DNA of 64,000 bases from Clavelina lepadiformis (Eukaryota > Chordata > Ascidiacea > Aplousobranchia > Clavelinidae): assembly GCF_947623445.1 (NCBI RefSeq), contig NC_135245.1, positions 2,487,501 through 2,551,500 on the forward strand, written 5' to 3'. Under the pieces are notes generated by a model, which had not been told where the DNA came from, made no database searches, and saw only the letters and a program-made list of their open reading frames with translations. Both the position numbers and the translations under genes were made by a program. Shown piece after piece: positions 45,590 through 59,100 of the stretch (position 1 is its first letter; the number at the start of each line of letters is the position of its first letter).

Positions 45590-46140
45590 GATTCCAGACC
45601 GGAAAGTATGACAGTTTTTTATGAAAAATTGTGTGTGCAGAGGTTAAAATTAGAATTTTAACGTGTTCTTGGCCACCAGTTTTTTATAAACGAGCATTAA
45701 AGCTTTTTAGGCTTACTTTTTAGGCCTACTTTACCTTGAACGTTTACCACTTATTACCGTTCCTTAATTGTATGTGTGCATGTTGTTTATTGTGCTAGCT
45801 ATCCTATAAAAGCTAGCAATTGTAATTTTTGAAGTTAAAGGCATAAAATACTGTAGACAATACAATTATTGTAATAGGTGTGAACTTGATAAAATATAGT
45901 ATCCCCATGTTTGTGTGCCATGCTTTTTATCGACTGCAAAATATGGCAGTTTTTGACGAAAAAATCTTGTGTGCAAAAACGCAATTTTTTGCACGATGGT
46001 GTGCATTGAAACCTTTGTTTTTTTGTTTATCTATTATAACTTGACGTAAAGATAAAGAAGTTCGTCGTTTAGCTATTCACGTTGATAGATCTACTACGTG
46101 CAGGTGCCACACTTTACACTATGGCACTTTATATAGATGT
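45590..46140 (+). repeat. Composite interspersed repeat (copy 2)
   Basis: Two stretches near 45594 and 45935 resemble each other (GACAGTTTTTTATGAAAAATTGTGTGTGCA against GGCAGTTTTTGACGAAAAAATCTTGTGTGCA in part) and the left end of the 13.08-kb repeat. The right end (about 46020-46130, with GTGCAGGTGCCACACTTTAC) resembles 13860-13965. It lies just upstream of SLMAP. Confidence 0.5.
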
Positions 46141-46429
46141 TACATAATACTGACAAACTGTAAAATGACAAAAAAGTTAAAAGAAGTGGCTGATCGCCAT
46201 TACTGATCATTACCAATTTCAGTTTGTTAGTGTCCAAGGAGATTGTCGTTTATCCTTGAACATTCAATGAAACAAGTTAATTTTTTACAAATTGCTCAGT
46301 TTATATAATTTAATTTATTTATATAAACAGTAGAATATCAGTTTTAGTAATAATGTGGTAGCTGTGTTTTCCAGCATAATTTTTATGATTATACCCATGT
46401 AGAAATGTCAAGTTTGTTTTATTAATATA

Positions 46430-48985
46430 ATGACTGCCGTTGCTCATTTTTCATGTTGCCCCAATTCATATCCATTTCAAGATCGCCATATTTCACTGAG
46501 TGATCCGGTAAAAATTGGCAGGTCCGTTGCAAGATGCAAACCATCCACAAGTAATGCTGTGTTTGACTGCAAAGTGCTGTCCCGTAACCATGCATTGTTG
46601 TGGTTTGAAAATGGAAAATTTTATTTACAAGACACGAAAAGCAGCAATGGTACATTTGTCAATAATCAAAGACTAAGTAAAGCATCTGAAGAAAGTCCAG
46701 CAATAGAACTGAATTCGTGTGATGTTGTACAGTTCGGTGTTGACGTTGTAGACAATGCAAGAAAAGTGACTCATGGCTGCATTGTTTCACAATTAAGACT
46801 TTACTTACCAAATGGCGAGGAGGCAAAGCAGAGCAACTGCTCTTGGACGAACAAGCTTATTGAAAAAGTCCCATTTAGTCAAGTCCAACCTTCTGTCCAA
46901 GCACAAGATCTTTATCAGTTGCACCAGTATTTGCAAGAAGCCCTACACCGTGAACAAATGCTGGAACAAAAGCTTGCTTTACTCCAGCGTTTAGTGATCA
47001 CATCTCACGACGCTTCTGAAAAAGGCTGGCAAGCGTTAATTGATGAGGATCGTCTTCTTTCTCGCTTGGAGTTCTTAGAGAATCAGCTGCAAGCTTTCAA
47101 TAAAGGCCAGACTGATGGTAGTCTGCAAACCCAACTTCAGCAAGTACAGGAGGAGAAATACAATTATGAAAACACCTCCAAAGAAACCCTACGCCAAGCC
47201 TTGCAGGAAAAACTAGAAGCTGCAAGAAAGCTTGCAAGCGTGGAGCGTTCCTTAAGCAATACCGAGGATGAGTGCACACACCTACGTACTTTGTATGAGC
47301 AAACACAGACTGAGCTTAAGTCTCTCTCCACGTCTCACCAAACAAAATTGCAAGAACTGTCTTCAAAACTTCAGGATGCAGAGCATCAGCATGCTCAATT
47401 GAAGGCCAGTATGGAAAAAGAAAATTACGAATTGCAAAATAAAATAGATGAGCTGCTTGAAAGTGGCCAGAAGCAGCTGCAAACCATAGAGACTTTGCAA
47501 GCAGAAAATGAAAAGCTGCAGGAAATAGCGAGTCAAATAAAAGATGGTGACACCACTGACCCAGATGACAGTGTTGAGGGCCTAAAATCTCAACTGACAG
47601 ATATGGAAGCAAAATTGGATCAGCTACATGCTGAAAAATTACTGGATCAGGAAAAAAGAATACTTGCTGAAGAAGAACTACTAAAACTGCAAGAGGAAAA
47701 AGAAAGACAAAATATTGCCCTCACTGAAACCAGCAAGGAGCTACAGGCTGCTTTAAATGATCGTGAGAACTTAATGCAACGGGAAGAGAACGTGCGCTCT
47801 GTTGTGGAAGAAAGTGAACGCATACTACAGCTGTGCGAGTCTACTTCACGCTGTGAGAGTGATGAATCGGATAATGAAACTGAAATTTCTTCACCAAGCT
47901 TGGTAATTGTTAAAGCTAAACTTAAAGAATTACATCGAAAATTAAGAAAAGCTGATCAACATATTGAAAGTCTTCAACTGGAAAATAACCAGCTGAAAGA
48001 AAAACTTGAGTCCAAACGAAGTGTAATTGTAGAACACCCTAGCTCTAATGTTGTTGCTGTAGAAGACTCTTCTCTCTGTCAGCAAGCAAATACTAACCAC
48101 ATCGGAGAATCTAAAGCAGTTCATTCTAATTCTATAGCATCACCTGCTGAAAAAGAGGCTCAAAAAGCATTAAAAAATATTCAGTTTCAACAAAGTGAGT
48201 TCAATGAAGCCCAAGATGGAGTAATCCTATCTAGGCTGGCTACGAAAAAGTTAAACCATTTACAAGATGAGCTAAACGCTGCTCAATCATCCGTACGTGA
48301 CCGGGAAGAGGATTGTCGAAACCTCACAATCAAGCTTGAACGTGCTGAAAAAAGTTTTCAAACAGCAGGACAAGAGTTGGGTCTCTTAAAGAACAAGTTG
48401 GCAGAAGAACAGGCTACAGCTACAAAGCAAACAGTACTTGCCGAAGAACTAAGAATTAGGTTTGAGAAACAAGCACTTCACGTTGATAAGATCGAAAAGC
48501 AGGAGAAAGAGTCCACCCAAAAGTTGAATACTGCGGTGGAAAAGTTAAATGAAACAAGTAATCAGATGACTGAACTTCAACATGAGTTGGAGCATTGCTA
48601 CGTACAGAAAAGTGCTTTGGAATCAGAGATTGGTGCTCTAGCTGATAACTTGGTTGAAGCCGAAAAGGAAAAACTGCTTGTTCAGAAGGACTTGCAAGTT
48701 CTAGAAGATGAAACAGTGAGATTAAAAGATTCGTTGAAGCAGGAAATTGGACATAGTGAAGCACTGACTGAATTGTCAGCCAAGGAGCAAGCCAGATGGG
48801 AAAATGCTCTGCAACTTAAAGACACTGAATTGCAGCAAGCGTCCGCACAATACATAAAGCTTAGTATTGAACATGAAGAAAAAATGAAAACAATAAACTC
48901 GACATCTTATGGACGTTGGGTAGTAGTGATGGCAATAATTTTGGCTTTTATTCCAATTTTCTATTTCTACCTTTTTAATGCATGA
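46430..48985 (+). CDS. SLMAP: Sarcolemmal membrane-associated protein (STRIPAK subunit)
   Basis: One frame of 851 residues from the ATG at 46430. The N-terminal FHA domain (about 5-135) shows IGRSVARC, KVLSRNHALLWF and TKSSNGTFVN, the conserved phosphothreonine-binding loops. Long coiled coils rich in Glu, Gln, Leu and Lys fill about 160-815, with an acidic serine-rich break around 470-485. A single C-terminal hydrophobic segment (WVVVMAIILAFIPIFYFYLF, about 829-848) fits a tail anchor in the ER, nuclear envelope or sarcoplasmic membrane. SLMAP recruits STRIPAK phosphatase to the Hippo kinase MST through its FHA domain. All these parts are present and unbroken. Vertebrate SLMAP has many exons, whereas here there is no intron, which points to massive intron loss or replacement by a retrocopy. 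Confidence 0.96.
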   Translation: MTAVAHFSCCPNSYPFQDRHISLSDPVKIGRSVARCKPSTSNAVFDCKVLSRNHALLWFENGKFYLQDTKSSNGTFVNNQRLSKASEESPAIELNSCDVVQFGVDVVDNARKVTHGCIVSQLRLYLPNGEEAKQSNCSWTNKLIEKVPFSQVQPSVQAQDLYQLHQYLQEALHREQMLEQKLALLQRLVITSHDASEKGWQALIDEDRLLSRLEFLENQLQAFNKGQTDGSLQTQLQQVQEEKYNYENTSKETLRQALQEKLEAARKLASVERSLSNTEDECTHLRTLYEQTQTELKSLSTSHQTKLQELSSKLQDAEHQHAQLKASMEKENYELQNKIDELLESGQKQLQTIETLQAENEKLQEIASQIKDGDTTDPDDSVEGLKSQLTDMEAKLDQLHAEKLLDQEKRILAEEELLKLQEEKERQNIALTETSKELQAALNDRENLMQREENVRSVVEESERILQLCESTSRCESDESDNETEISSPSLVIVKAKLKELHRKLRKADQHIESLQLENNQLKEKLESKRSVIVEHPSSNVVAVEDSSLCQQANTNHIGESKAVHSNSIASPAEKEAQKALKNIQFQQSEFNEAQDGVILSRLATKKLNHLQDELNAAQSSVRDREEDCRNLTIKLERAEKSFQTAGQELGLLKNKLAEEQATATKQTVLAEELRIRFEKQALHVDKIEKQEKESTQKLNTAVEKLNETSNQMTELQHELEHCYVQKSALESEIGALADNLVEAEKEKLLVQKDLQVLEDETVRLKDSLKQEIGHSEALTELSAKEQARWENALQLKDTELQQASAQYIKLSIEHEEKMKTINSTSYGRWVVVMAIILAFIPIFYFYLFNA

Positions 48986-50129
48986 CATTGAACTCAATTT
49001 ACATATCTTTTTATGACAAGGGAAGCTAGTTATCATAGTCATCAGTGTATTTGGTATATATATCGCAATATATCAGTACCATGGTATGTTAGTGTTGGAC
49101 AACAGTTGTATAAGTCATCATTTTTTTATATACTCAGTTCACTCATTTTTGTGCTGCTTTCTCAAATAATTTTTTGTCACTGCTTAGGATGTTATCTCCA
49201 ATCTGCCTCCAGTACATGTCTTATTATTTCAACTGATGTTAGTGGCTGTTGTTACAACGTGTCAGGTAGTGCTCACGTGCCATTGAATATTGTGCTATTT
49301 AGTAGAGGTAGTGTTTTGGATTTGTGATTGAGTGGTACAAATTGTGTTGATTTTTTGAAGTTTTGTGTTTATGTAACCAACAAGTATGTGAGTTGATGTA
49401 TTTATGCTGCAATTTTTCTAACAAATCCATCACAAGTTTTGTCTATTTCTGCATAAGTGGTTATAGTATTTATTGTAAACGAGTTTGGCATTGATTGTAT
49501 GCCAATAGACTTTTAAAGTAGGTTTTTGTTTTTGTTTTATTTTCTTTGTGTGATTTATAAAACTTACATATGCTGTGTCTGCTTCTCCAATATTGGGACA
49601 ATATGACTAAATCTAGGTTACCGATTGTTAAGTTTTTGGAAAAACATCTGTGAATGGTGCGTCGTTCATATGCGTGAAAAGTGAACTGATGCCTACATGT
49701 ACATTTCTAAAGGTATCATCCTGTTTAAGTCTTGTTGGTTGATTTCTAACTACTTGTTTGTACTGTGGGTTCAGCTGAGTAAAATTGTGGATTGGTAAAG
49801 TATATGCAAGCTTTCATAATTATGTATGCTTCATATTATTCAGCAAATTTAATCCTGTTTGTCAGGCAAAGATGCTTGCAGTGCACTGATTCAATTGTTT
49901 TCATCATTCGTGTATTCTAACGAACGCCCAGGTTTTCAAATGAATGTATTTTTTTGTATTCGAGAACGAACTTCTTCTAAAACTTCATACTTTATTATTT
50001 TGAGTTCCCATCTTTATTTAGTTGTACATCAGATCTGTATTAACTCATTAAAATGTAATTTGGATAAGGTGATTGTGTGCTTATTTCTTGTCCTGCTCTA
50101 TATCTTTGTGAAAAAAGCTGAATTTAGAC
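48986..50129. other. Spacer between SLMAP and VPS8
   Basis: Contains the SLMAP 3' untranslated region and the VPS8 promoter by position. No separate gene is supported, and no poly-A tail remnant is seen after the SLMAP stop. Confidence 0.5.
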
Positions 50130-53100
50130 ATGGATATACTAGATAATGATGATTTGGAAGAGGTATATGCAAAGTGATGATTACAATTTACAAATAATAT
50201 GAAATTTATATGAAATAATTTTTGTTTAATGGTAGGATCGTTTTAAAACGAAAAGAAAAAGTTTTTAAAAAACCTCGCTCTGTTATGTTTTTATTCAGTA
50301 TTTTTATTTTAATGTCTTCTTCTAATCTCATAGCTTGATGCTGATGAATTTGATATTCCTGAAGTTGAAACGCCAACATTGGAAAGCATCTTAAATGAAG
50401 TAATTTTTCACTTTTAAAATCTCACATCATTCCTCCAGTCATTGATAATGCTACCGAACCTTGCCTTCATAAATTTTAGAAGCTTTTCTATATTGCTTAA
50501 TAATGTTTGTGTCTTGCTTAAATGAACCAAGGGTTAAACTTCCATTTATTTGTACAGTCAGACGATGATGATGACCCTTTGATATCGCTGGATGATGTAA
50601 CAGACCAGGGCTTGAATCCATCAGACAATGGTGTGGCTTAATTACAATATGAAGTTTTTTACAGTGACAAATTGCAAGATTTCTATCTTAAACAATTAAA
50701 GATCACTAGATTGTACGATAAAACTGTTTAAAAATCCATAAGTGTAATTGCAAACTGTACCATCTATCATTGCAGTGCTTTGTGTTGGTATTTACATGCA
50801 TGGTGCATTAAATACCTCCTGGTTTTCCTGTTTGTTGTGTTGGCAGGATACTGATTGTATTATTTCCTATATATATATGTAATGCATGCGTATGTATCAT
50901 CTCTTTTTGATTAATATCCGTTTCTGTTTTCATAACATGAACGTGTTTGCATAAAGACCCAAGCACATTGGTGTCTCCTGCGAAAAACCCAACACTTCCT
51001 GAGCTGAATGTTCTAAAAAACTGGGAAACAACATCAATTGCAAGCACTGATAGCAAGAAAAAAAGGTTTCATAAACCCATTATTTTAAACTATTTGTACA
51101 TTTTAACGGTGAAATTATTTTACTGTTATTGCTCGCCGTTAACACATGCTACCAAAAGCTGTTTGAAATTAGGTAATGCGGAATATATATAACACCCACC
51201 ACAAAAAAGGAACAGCATACTGCAATACATTTTTCGTTATTATCTTCTTGATTTGTATTCAAGTATTTAACCTTTGACTATTTTAAAGAGAAATTGACGC
51301 GGATCAACACGGCAGTGTTCTTTCATTGACAAAGGAGCAAGGTCTATCGCGGCAGATGCTCGATGCGATGGAACGGGTTAACGCTGGACGTCCAACCACA
51401 CTTGTGAGTTACACTTGAAGCGAGACCATTAATTTTGTGCTATGTAAACACTGGTTATGTTGATGCCTTATTAAGTCAGGTGATTTACATTTTTTGAAGG
51501 CAGCCTCGGCCATGTTTGCTGTTGGAACTGCGAGAGGCCTCGTTCTTCTCTTTGGTAAGTCCTTGATTATAAAATGAGCTATCAGTTAATCCAGGGCTGA
51601 TTTGCTTTATCTTCTCTGTGTATTAATTCCCCTTGAAAAGAATTTCTGATTTTACTCTTAGTTTTAAAGTTTTCGTTTCCTAGTTTTCCACAGGTTTGAA
51701 ATAAATTATATTTTGCATGCTCAACTATTTTGAAGTGTGGTAGTTATTGTATGTTTTTAAGCATGGTTATGTTGAATAAGTTTGGAAAACAGCTTATTAT
51801 TTTTCACAGATGCATCCCAAGCCATGAAATTCTGTCTTGGTAGTACAAAGATTGGGTCAAAATACGGCTCAGTTACTGCTTTAACCTTTAATTCAGATAG
51901 CACCAGAATGCTAGTTGGTTATGCCAAAGGGGAGGTGAATAATATAGTTTGTCATTTATAACCAACTGTGAAAGAGATAATTTAAGTCAGTTAAAATACG
52001 ATATGCTTGTAAAGCAATTCATAATGCAATCACAATGCAATTTAAAAACTGGATGAGTCGTGTCAATAGAGAAGGAATCTATGGCAAGAAGATGTAGCAG
52101 TGGCCACGAGATTGCAACAAACATTTGTAAATAATTGACAAGTCACAAAAATTCATTGAAAGCTTTTACAAACAATCTGTGCTTCTGACTTTGATAGGAA
52201 GAAATGTTCTTCTTCAACTAATGTGTTGCATTGTGAATTGCTTTACAAGCATATGTTGTCTGTTTTGTGTTGTGTTTGTTTAACAATCACTGTTTTAACA
52301 ATCACTTATGTTGCCTCGTGCAAGTATTGTTTTGATGTTTCAAATATCTGTATTTCCAATCTTATATAACATAGTGTCAAGCTGTAAATTGTTTGTGAAT
52401 TCATAGATTCTTATGTATGACATCACATCAGGAAAGCTTCTACGAACTATAACTGATGCCCACCCCCCTGGGTCAGCTGTCTTGCATGTTAAAGTGAGTT
52501 TATTTGTCTTTGTTTGAAACTTGTTGAGTCAAGTATACATATACATTTCTGAGAATCATAAAATACCATATCGCAATAATCATGTATAAAGACCTCTTTG
52601 ATATGGGTGCGCAGTTGGCCAGTTGTATACTTGTCGCAACTTGTTAAACTTTTAAAATAAGTTATATTTGATATTGGCTGTTGTTTTGTTGCTGTTGTTT
52701 GATTGCCTGTCAGCATTATTCTGTCTGCAGTTTACAGATGACCCGACATTAGCAGTGTGCAATGACAGTGGAGGCTCAGTTTTTGAACTTAACTTTCGGT
52801 GAGTGCATTAACACGGGTAATCTGAAACAGCAGAGCTTTTTATGTCAAATTGCAACTATTTTTTTGTAATATATTTTCTGAAATTTTTTCTCCTTTTCCT
52901 TTTAAATCGAAGCCTTACTGTTTTTAATAACTTAAATATTGATTACTTTCCGTGTAAGTTTCGGTTTTGAACAGCTTCTTTCACTAGCTAGTTCATTTCT
53001 ACTTGAGTTTAAATTTATTTTGAATTGTGTCTATTCATTTCTTCAGCCGTGTAATGGGCGTACGATCGTGTGAGTCAAGATGTCTTTTCTCAGGAAGGTG

Positions 53101-56100
53101 ACTACTTGTAATTTAATTATCTGTGAATATCAGCGCGTTAATTTATTTACAAATGAAGGAAGAAAACTAAACGTATTTACTAACATTAACAAATATTTTC
53201 AAAGTCGGGGTGAGGTGTGTGCCATAGAAACCCTCCATCTTGGCAAAAACGTTGCCGATCACCCATTTAGAGATAGACATCTACTTGCAATGGGCACCCT
53301 TTCCAAGGTATGTTTGAAAATATACTGAAAAAAGCTTTTGCAGCAAACTTTTTAATATTTAAAGATCAATTTAAGTGTTTTTACTTCAACTACATCAGTA
53401 GTTTCAACACCATTCTCGACTCCAATTTCCTTTTGTATGTGGCTAGGAAATGTTTTTATTACCTGAACATTGTTCTTGTTAATAGGTTCTGGTTGTTACC
53501 TTACGACCTCAAATCAAAATTCTCTTTTCTCACAAGCTCGCTGTAAGTGTTTGCAGTTGGAATCACATTTAAGTCTAGTTCAATTCAACTCTTTTCTCTG
53601 CAATACCAACTCTTTTTTTTCTTTGCTGACGTAGATCAACCCAACATGCGTCCCGCTGTTGGCATGGCAATTATCTGTAATTCGTTTAGACGGCAACTTT
53701 TCTGTGGATGTGATCCTCATGTTTGCTCGTGGCGACGTTATCTATTTCTTCCAGGTACAATCTCAACATTTATTATCATTTTGCGTGTAACATTTTGTTT
53801 TTGATTTCTTAAGCAACTCCCAGCTAAGACCCCACTATTTGTAATACACTTCTCAATTTTCAGGTCAAAAGCCAAAGCTGGGATGTCTTCAATTTTGTTC
53901 ATCTCAGGACAATGAACCTTACTTATAAATTAATAAACACGTGTGTAAGTACATGTGTGTTTAAGTGCACTCAAGCTGAATGTGTGCAACTCTATAGCTG
54001 CCACTGGTACTTCTGTACGGTATGCATCAGTTAATTAATTTATTGCTTATGCAGTGGCTGAATCATCGCACGGTATTACTTCTTGATATCCGAGAAAGGG
54101 CTCATGTTGTAGATGTTGATTCCCAAACAAATTTAGAAACAAAACCGCTTGATCACATCAATTTGGTTTATAATAGCGCAACATTCAAATCGATTGCCAC
54201 TGGTGGAAATGTCAGTCAGGCTTTGGTGAGATAATATCAACTTCTTCAGTTTCGCGGTTTTTGTTGTTGTTTTATTTGTGACTTTTTGCTGGGAATTGTT
54301 GCAAGCTGCATCCTGTTCTAAGGAACATCCTGCTCAGCTTTTGTGTTTGTTTTTCTGCAACCAGTGCCGTGCCATGTGTTTGTATCAGAACTATCAATAA
54401 TTAAAAATCTATTTGAAGAGGTTGCATTAATGAACTTTGAAAATCTATCCCATATTAATGGTTGACATAGAAATGATAATATGACATTGGAAGTAATATA
54501 AATGAGTTATTTTATAATTTTGTGCAGTGGATTTTGGTTATGGTTGATGGTTTGAGAATTGAACCATTTTTCATGCAGGCAATGATCGGTGAACATGCTT
54601 GCTATCAGTCGATGATTCCTTTCAACAAAGGTGTCGCTTTTCTTGGAATTGAAGCTGTTTTCACTTCGACAATCAACACATGGAGAGAAAGAATAAACAT
54701 TGCATTGAGAAGTGGCCACCAACAGGCGCTCAAGCTCGCACTCACCTTCTACGATGGATCGGCGAAAGCTATCGTTGGTAACCTCCCCCCCCCAAATAAA
54801 ATACTGACGTAAAAAGTCTCCCACTAATTGCAACTCTTCAACTTTAGGTTTGCCTGCAGACCCAAACGAGAGAAAACGAGTGATATCTGATGTGGTAAAG
54901 AGACCTTGAACTCTATAATAATACACATACAATAAAATACAAAGTTATGTTTTCTAATGGAGCGTAGTATTTCAAACTTAATACAACTGATATTTCTAGC
55001 AAACATACTGAATTAATCAGCAGTGTAGATTTCAGAATAAGTATAGCAAGTTCTACCTTTTTGTAGTTAATAACAATGTGTAATTGTACAGTACATGGAT
55101 ATACAATGTAAAATTTACGTTTAGATGTTGGACATCCTAGTTGAATACGTTGACCTTGCAATGACAAAACTATGTCCAGATAGTGGAAAACTTCAGGTTT
55201 ATATCTTTGCTGGCATCATTTTATTGTAAACTTTTAATTGTGTTATGCTGATCTTTGCGTTCTACTGAGCTTGGGTGTCTTCTTAGGTGCTTATCAATTT
55301 CTATCGCAATGTTGTTCCTATTTGTGTTGATCACTGCCTGCGATTGAATAGGGTGGATGTATTGTTTGGCAGGTAAGGACAATATTATCTACCACAATTG
55401 ATATGAATTAGGCACATGTATTGTATGAATTATGTGCGCTCTGTAATTGTACAGTAGTATGTGTTACGAACGGGTTGCTGTAAAATAGTTCAATAACATA
55501 CGTTGTCACCAGTAAATAATAACAACGTTTCAACCGATACAATTAACATATTTTCTAAGCACTATTTAGGTCAGAAAACTCATCAAGGTGTTCATAATTT
55601 TATGATTAAGGGTTGATTTTATTTCAGAATTTATGAACGATTTCGTCCTGATTGCATTGCACATGGGGCATTTCTCGAGTGCCTAGAACCTTACATCTTA
55701 AAAGACAAGTTAAAAGAAATCAGCCCCGTAGTAATGAAGGATTTTATAGAACATTTTCAAGCTAAGCGTGAGTTTTATAGCGGTTTGTGCTTTGGATGCG
55801 ATTAGACAATTTGCTTACTATTCAGACCATTTCAAAGTATAGCATATGGTAGACTGACATAGATCTTGTTTATCTTACTAAGCCACTGCTGAGTTTTCAA
55901 TCACAAAAATATAGGTTTGTTTCAATGTTATAGCATTCTAATTGCTCTGAATCATACCGTTATTGCAATGCCCTGTATTGATTATTTCTATATATCAAAT
56001 TATGTTTCTTGATTACAATTCGGTTTTGTTCAATTACCTTATCTCATCATCTATCACCTGTACACATGTTTTTTTTTTCAAAGATATGTTGTCAAATGTT

Positions 56101-59100
56101 GAAAATTGTCTTCTTCATCTCGATGTGAGAAGTCTGGACCTCAATCAGGTAACATACCTGAACAATTTTGTGCTATCTGTAATAAACTTAATTGTCTATG
56201 TACTTAACATAAGTATAATCACATTTCCACACAAAGTATAACCCACAAATCAAGCTTTCATGTTTGAAGTAACGTACACTCTAATTCACTGATTATATCG
56301 TGTTGTTTACAACACGAAGTGCATCATTACCAGTGTCGTTAATGATTTACAGGTCATGCATATGTGCTGGGCCCATGGGCTTTATGATGCAATAATTAGC
56401 ATCCACAACAGGGGAATGAAAGATTTCATTGGTCCACTGTGTGAATTGCTGGTTCTTTTGCAATCTGCGCTTGATACTGGGATACCATTAAGCGGTAAAT
56501 GTTCTGAGTGTTTAGATTTTAACATTCAGATGTATTCTTTTGTCCGGATGTTTTGGCTTTGTGTTTATATTAAAATTTCCCACGTTTTAAAATCAACTGT
56601 TATCTGGTGCCAAATAAATCATGTGTTAATGCCAGTTACTTTGTTATATCCACCAATATTATGCAATATACAAGGAAGTAGATTTCATGTTACAGATAAA
56701 ATTACAACCCTGGGCAACAAACTACTGGTTTATGTCAGCTGCTGTCTTGCTGGACTGGCTTATCCCCATGGCATTATGGACCAGGAAACATCAAAACGTG
56801 TAAAGCAGCAGGCAAGAGCTTATTGTAATTCAAGTCCTTCAGTTCAATAGTTTCATTACTGTTTCCTGTGCTTGCTGTTATTGCAGTTCTCACTTTCATT
56901 CTTGGCGCCATTGTTTTTTAGTCCATTTGCACATTACCAATTTTGTATTTGCTATTTTTTACGAGCAAGTAAATTGAATTTGAATTTTTCTCAGATGTTC
57001 AGTTGCTTAGTGCAGCCTCATTTGAACGAAAAGAACATGCGTGGGTTATATCCCATCATAAACATATTGCTGCGCTTTTCTACGAAAGAATTTCTCAATG
57101 TCTTGTCACTGGTAAGTCTGTGTCTGCTATTAGCTGATAATGTATTTGTGCATTCATCTCATCAAAGCTTGAAGGTTACTACTGTAGTACTGTTTATTTA
57201 CAACAATGCGATGTAAATCTGTTCTTAGTCATTTTCCGAGCCTGACTTTCAAGACAGCGAAGGTATTTCAAAAGTTCAAAATTTTGTCGATGTTCTACTG
57301 CAAGTCATGCTTGAAAATGAAGGCTTCAAGGTATGAAGCAAACAGAGTGAAGCACAACTAACAAATGACGTTACATCAAATGACATCGAAATTAATTAAG
57401 TTTTTCTTCAATTTGGACAATTTTTGTAGCCGGACCAGGTGGGTTCCCTTTTCACGTTCCTAGCGCGCCAGTCTGCTCGACAAGGTGCAAGGTTGCAGTT
57501 GAACGAAACTCTCAAGAATCAGGTTGTGGAGTTTCTGACAACCCCTGGTGATCAAGCCACAGATCACGAGGAGAGACAGCAGGTACCTTCAGTGCTTGAG
57601 CTTAAGCTGAGCATATTGCTTGCTTCCCATGTTTATAGAACAAATAAAAAATGATATGACATATTTGCAGAGATATACAGGCTATTTATACATGGAATGT
57701 CAGTTTTACGTACGTTACGCGTTTTACAGGTACACTGTACAGTGAAATATACCAGATTATTAGTGCTATGTTGCTGGGCATTGGGAGTGTTTTATCATCT
57801 ACATATGGTTACAAACAACAAAGCTTTGCTCTCTCAATGCATATCCTTGTTTTGCGTGATCTACTCACAGTATACGACATAACATGCTTGTTGACACTAG
57901 ATTGTGTGATATCTATGTCTTGCAGGCCTTGGTTGACCTCTTGCAGTGCGGTATCCTGGCACACAGTGATAATTCGCGCTTGATCACTCTTGCGGAACGA
58001 GCATCGTTCTACAGAGTCCTGAGGTTTCTCAACAGCCAGAGGAGAAGATACGATCTCGTTTTTCTTGCTCATCTGAGAGATCCGGCTCAGAAGGTGAGAC
58101 AGAAAGTTAGTTAATGAAGTGTCACGAGAACTTTTTGAAATGACAGAATGGTCAAGTCAAAGTTGCTGCAATAAAGTAAATATTTTGATCAAGGAGTAAG
58201 ATTAGATCCAAAACTTGAAACAAAAATCAAGAAATATTGTAATACTTTTTCACCAGTTTTCATATCTTGAAGGATCATGTCTTTACTTTCATCCGTGATG
58301 TCCTTGGAAGCTCAGCTTACAGTGATGTGGAGAAACAGAAGACAAAGGATACGGTTCTAGAACACATAAAGGTAATTGCTTGATGTATAGAGTCAATTCA
58401 GGCAAATTTGTTTACATATAAACAAAGTAACACAAGGATTGGTTGTACAGGATACAGACAATAAATACGTTGCAGTAGAAGTATCGTTTGTAAAGAATTC
58501 TTTTAATTTTGACCGTGTTCTGCAACTACTAGAAACCAGCAATTAGTTGTGAGATTTTTCCAGTTTGCTTGAATCGATTACTAAACAAACTAACTGCCAA
58601 CCAGTTGTTAAAATGTTGATGGCTCCTGCTCCTTTAAAGAGGTTTTACGGAACCAGTAACTAAAAATCATAAATATCACCGCCTAGTTAGACGTTTGTTC
58701 AAAATCTTGCAGGATCTTATCTCTTTAAATGGGAAGCAAGCGGCCAGTTTAGTAACAACAGTGTTGCAAGGATCGATACAGACCATTGCTGCCAAGCTTC
58801 ATGTAAGCATTTCTTTCATGATTTAACCTGTAAATTTTTATAGATTTCAACGCTGTAATTGGGTCTTTTATTTGCTGTTGTTGTTGTCAATGCAGTTACA
58901 AGCTTCCGCCAAAATCACTCATTTCCAAATATATTTCAGGATGAGCCGTTCATCTTGTTCACATTTTTGCAAGGATTGTTTAGTCACGAAAAACAAGACG
59001 TTAACGATTTTATAACAGATTCTTATTTTGGTAAGTTAAAACTATTAACGCTTCAAGTACATCGCAATGTATTAGTACTCCAAGCACCAACACTGCGTAG

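Noticed and set aside
47316-47612. Minus-strand frame of 98 codons opposite SLMAP
   Set aside because: It is a shadow of the coiled-coil coding sequence.
54507-54932. Minus-strand frame of 141 codons
   Set aside because: It spans two VPS8 exons and an intron on the opposite strand, with no family features.
58249-58272. Earlier acceptor (TTTCACCAG) for the VPS8 exon ending at 58371
   Set aside because: Using it brings a TGA into frame after 13 codons; the AG at 58271-58272 keeps the frame open and gives DHVFTFIRDVLG.
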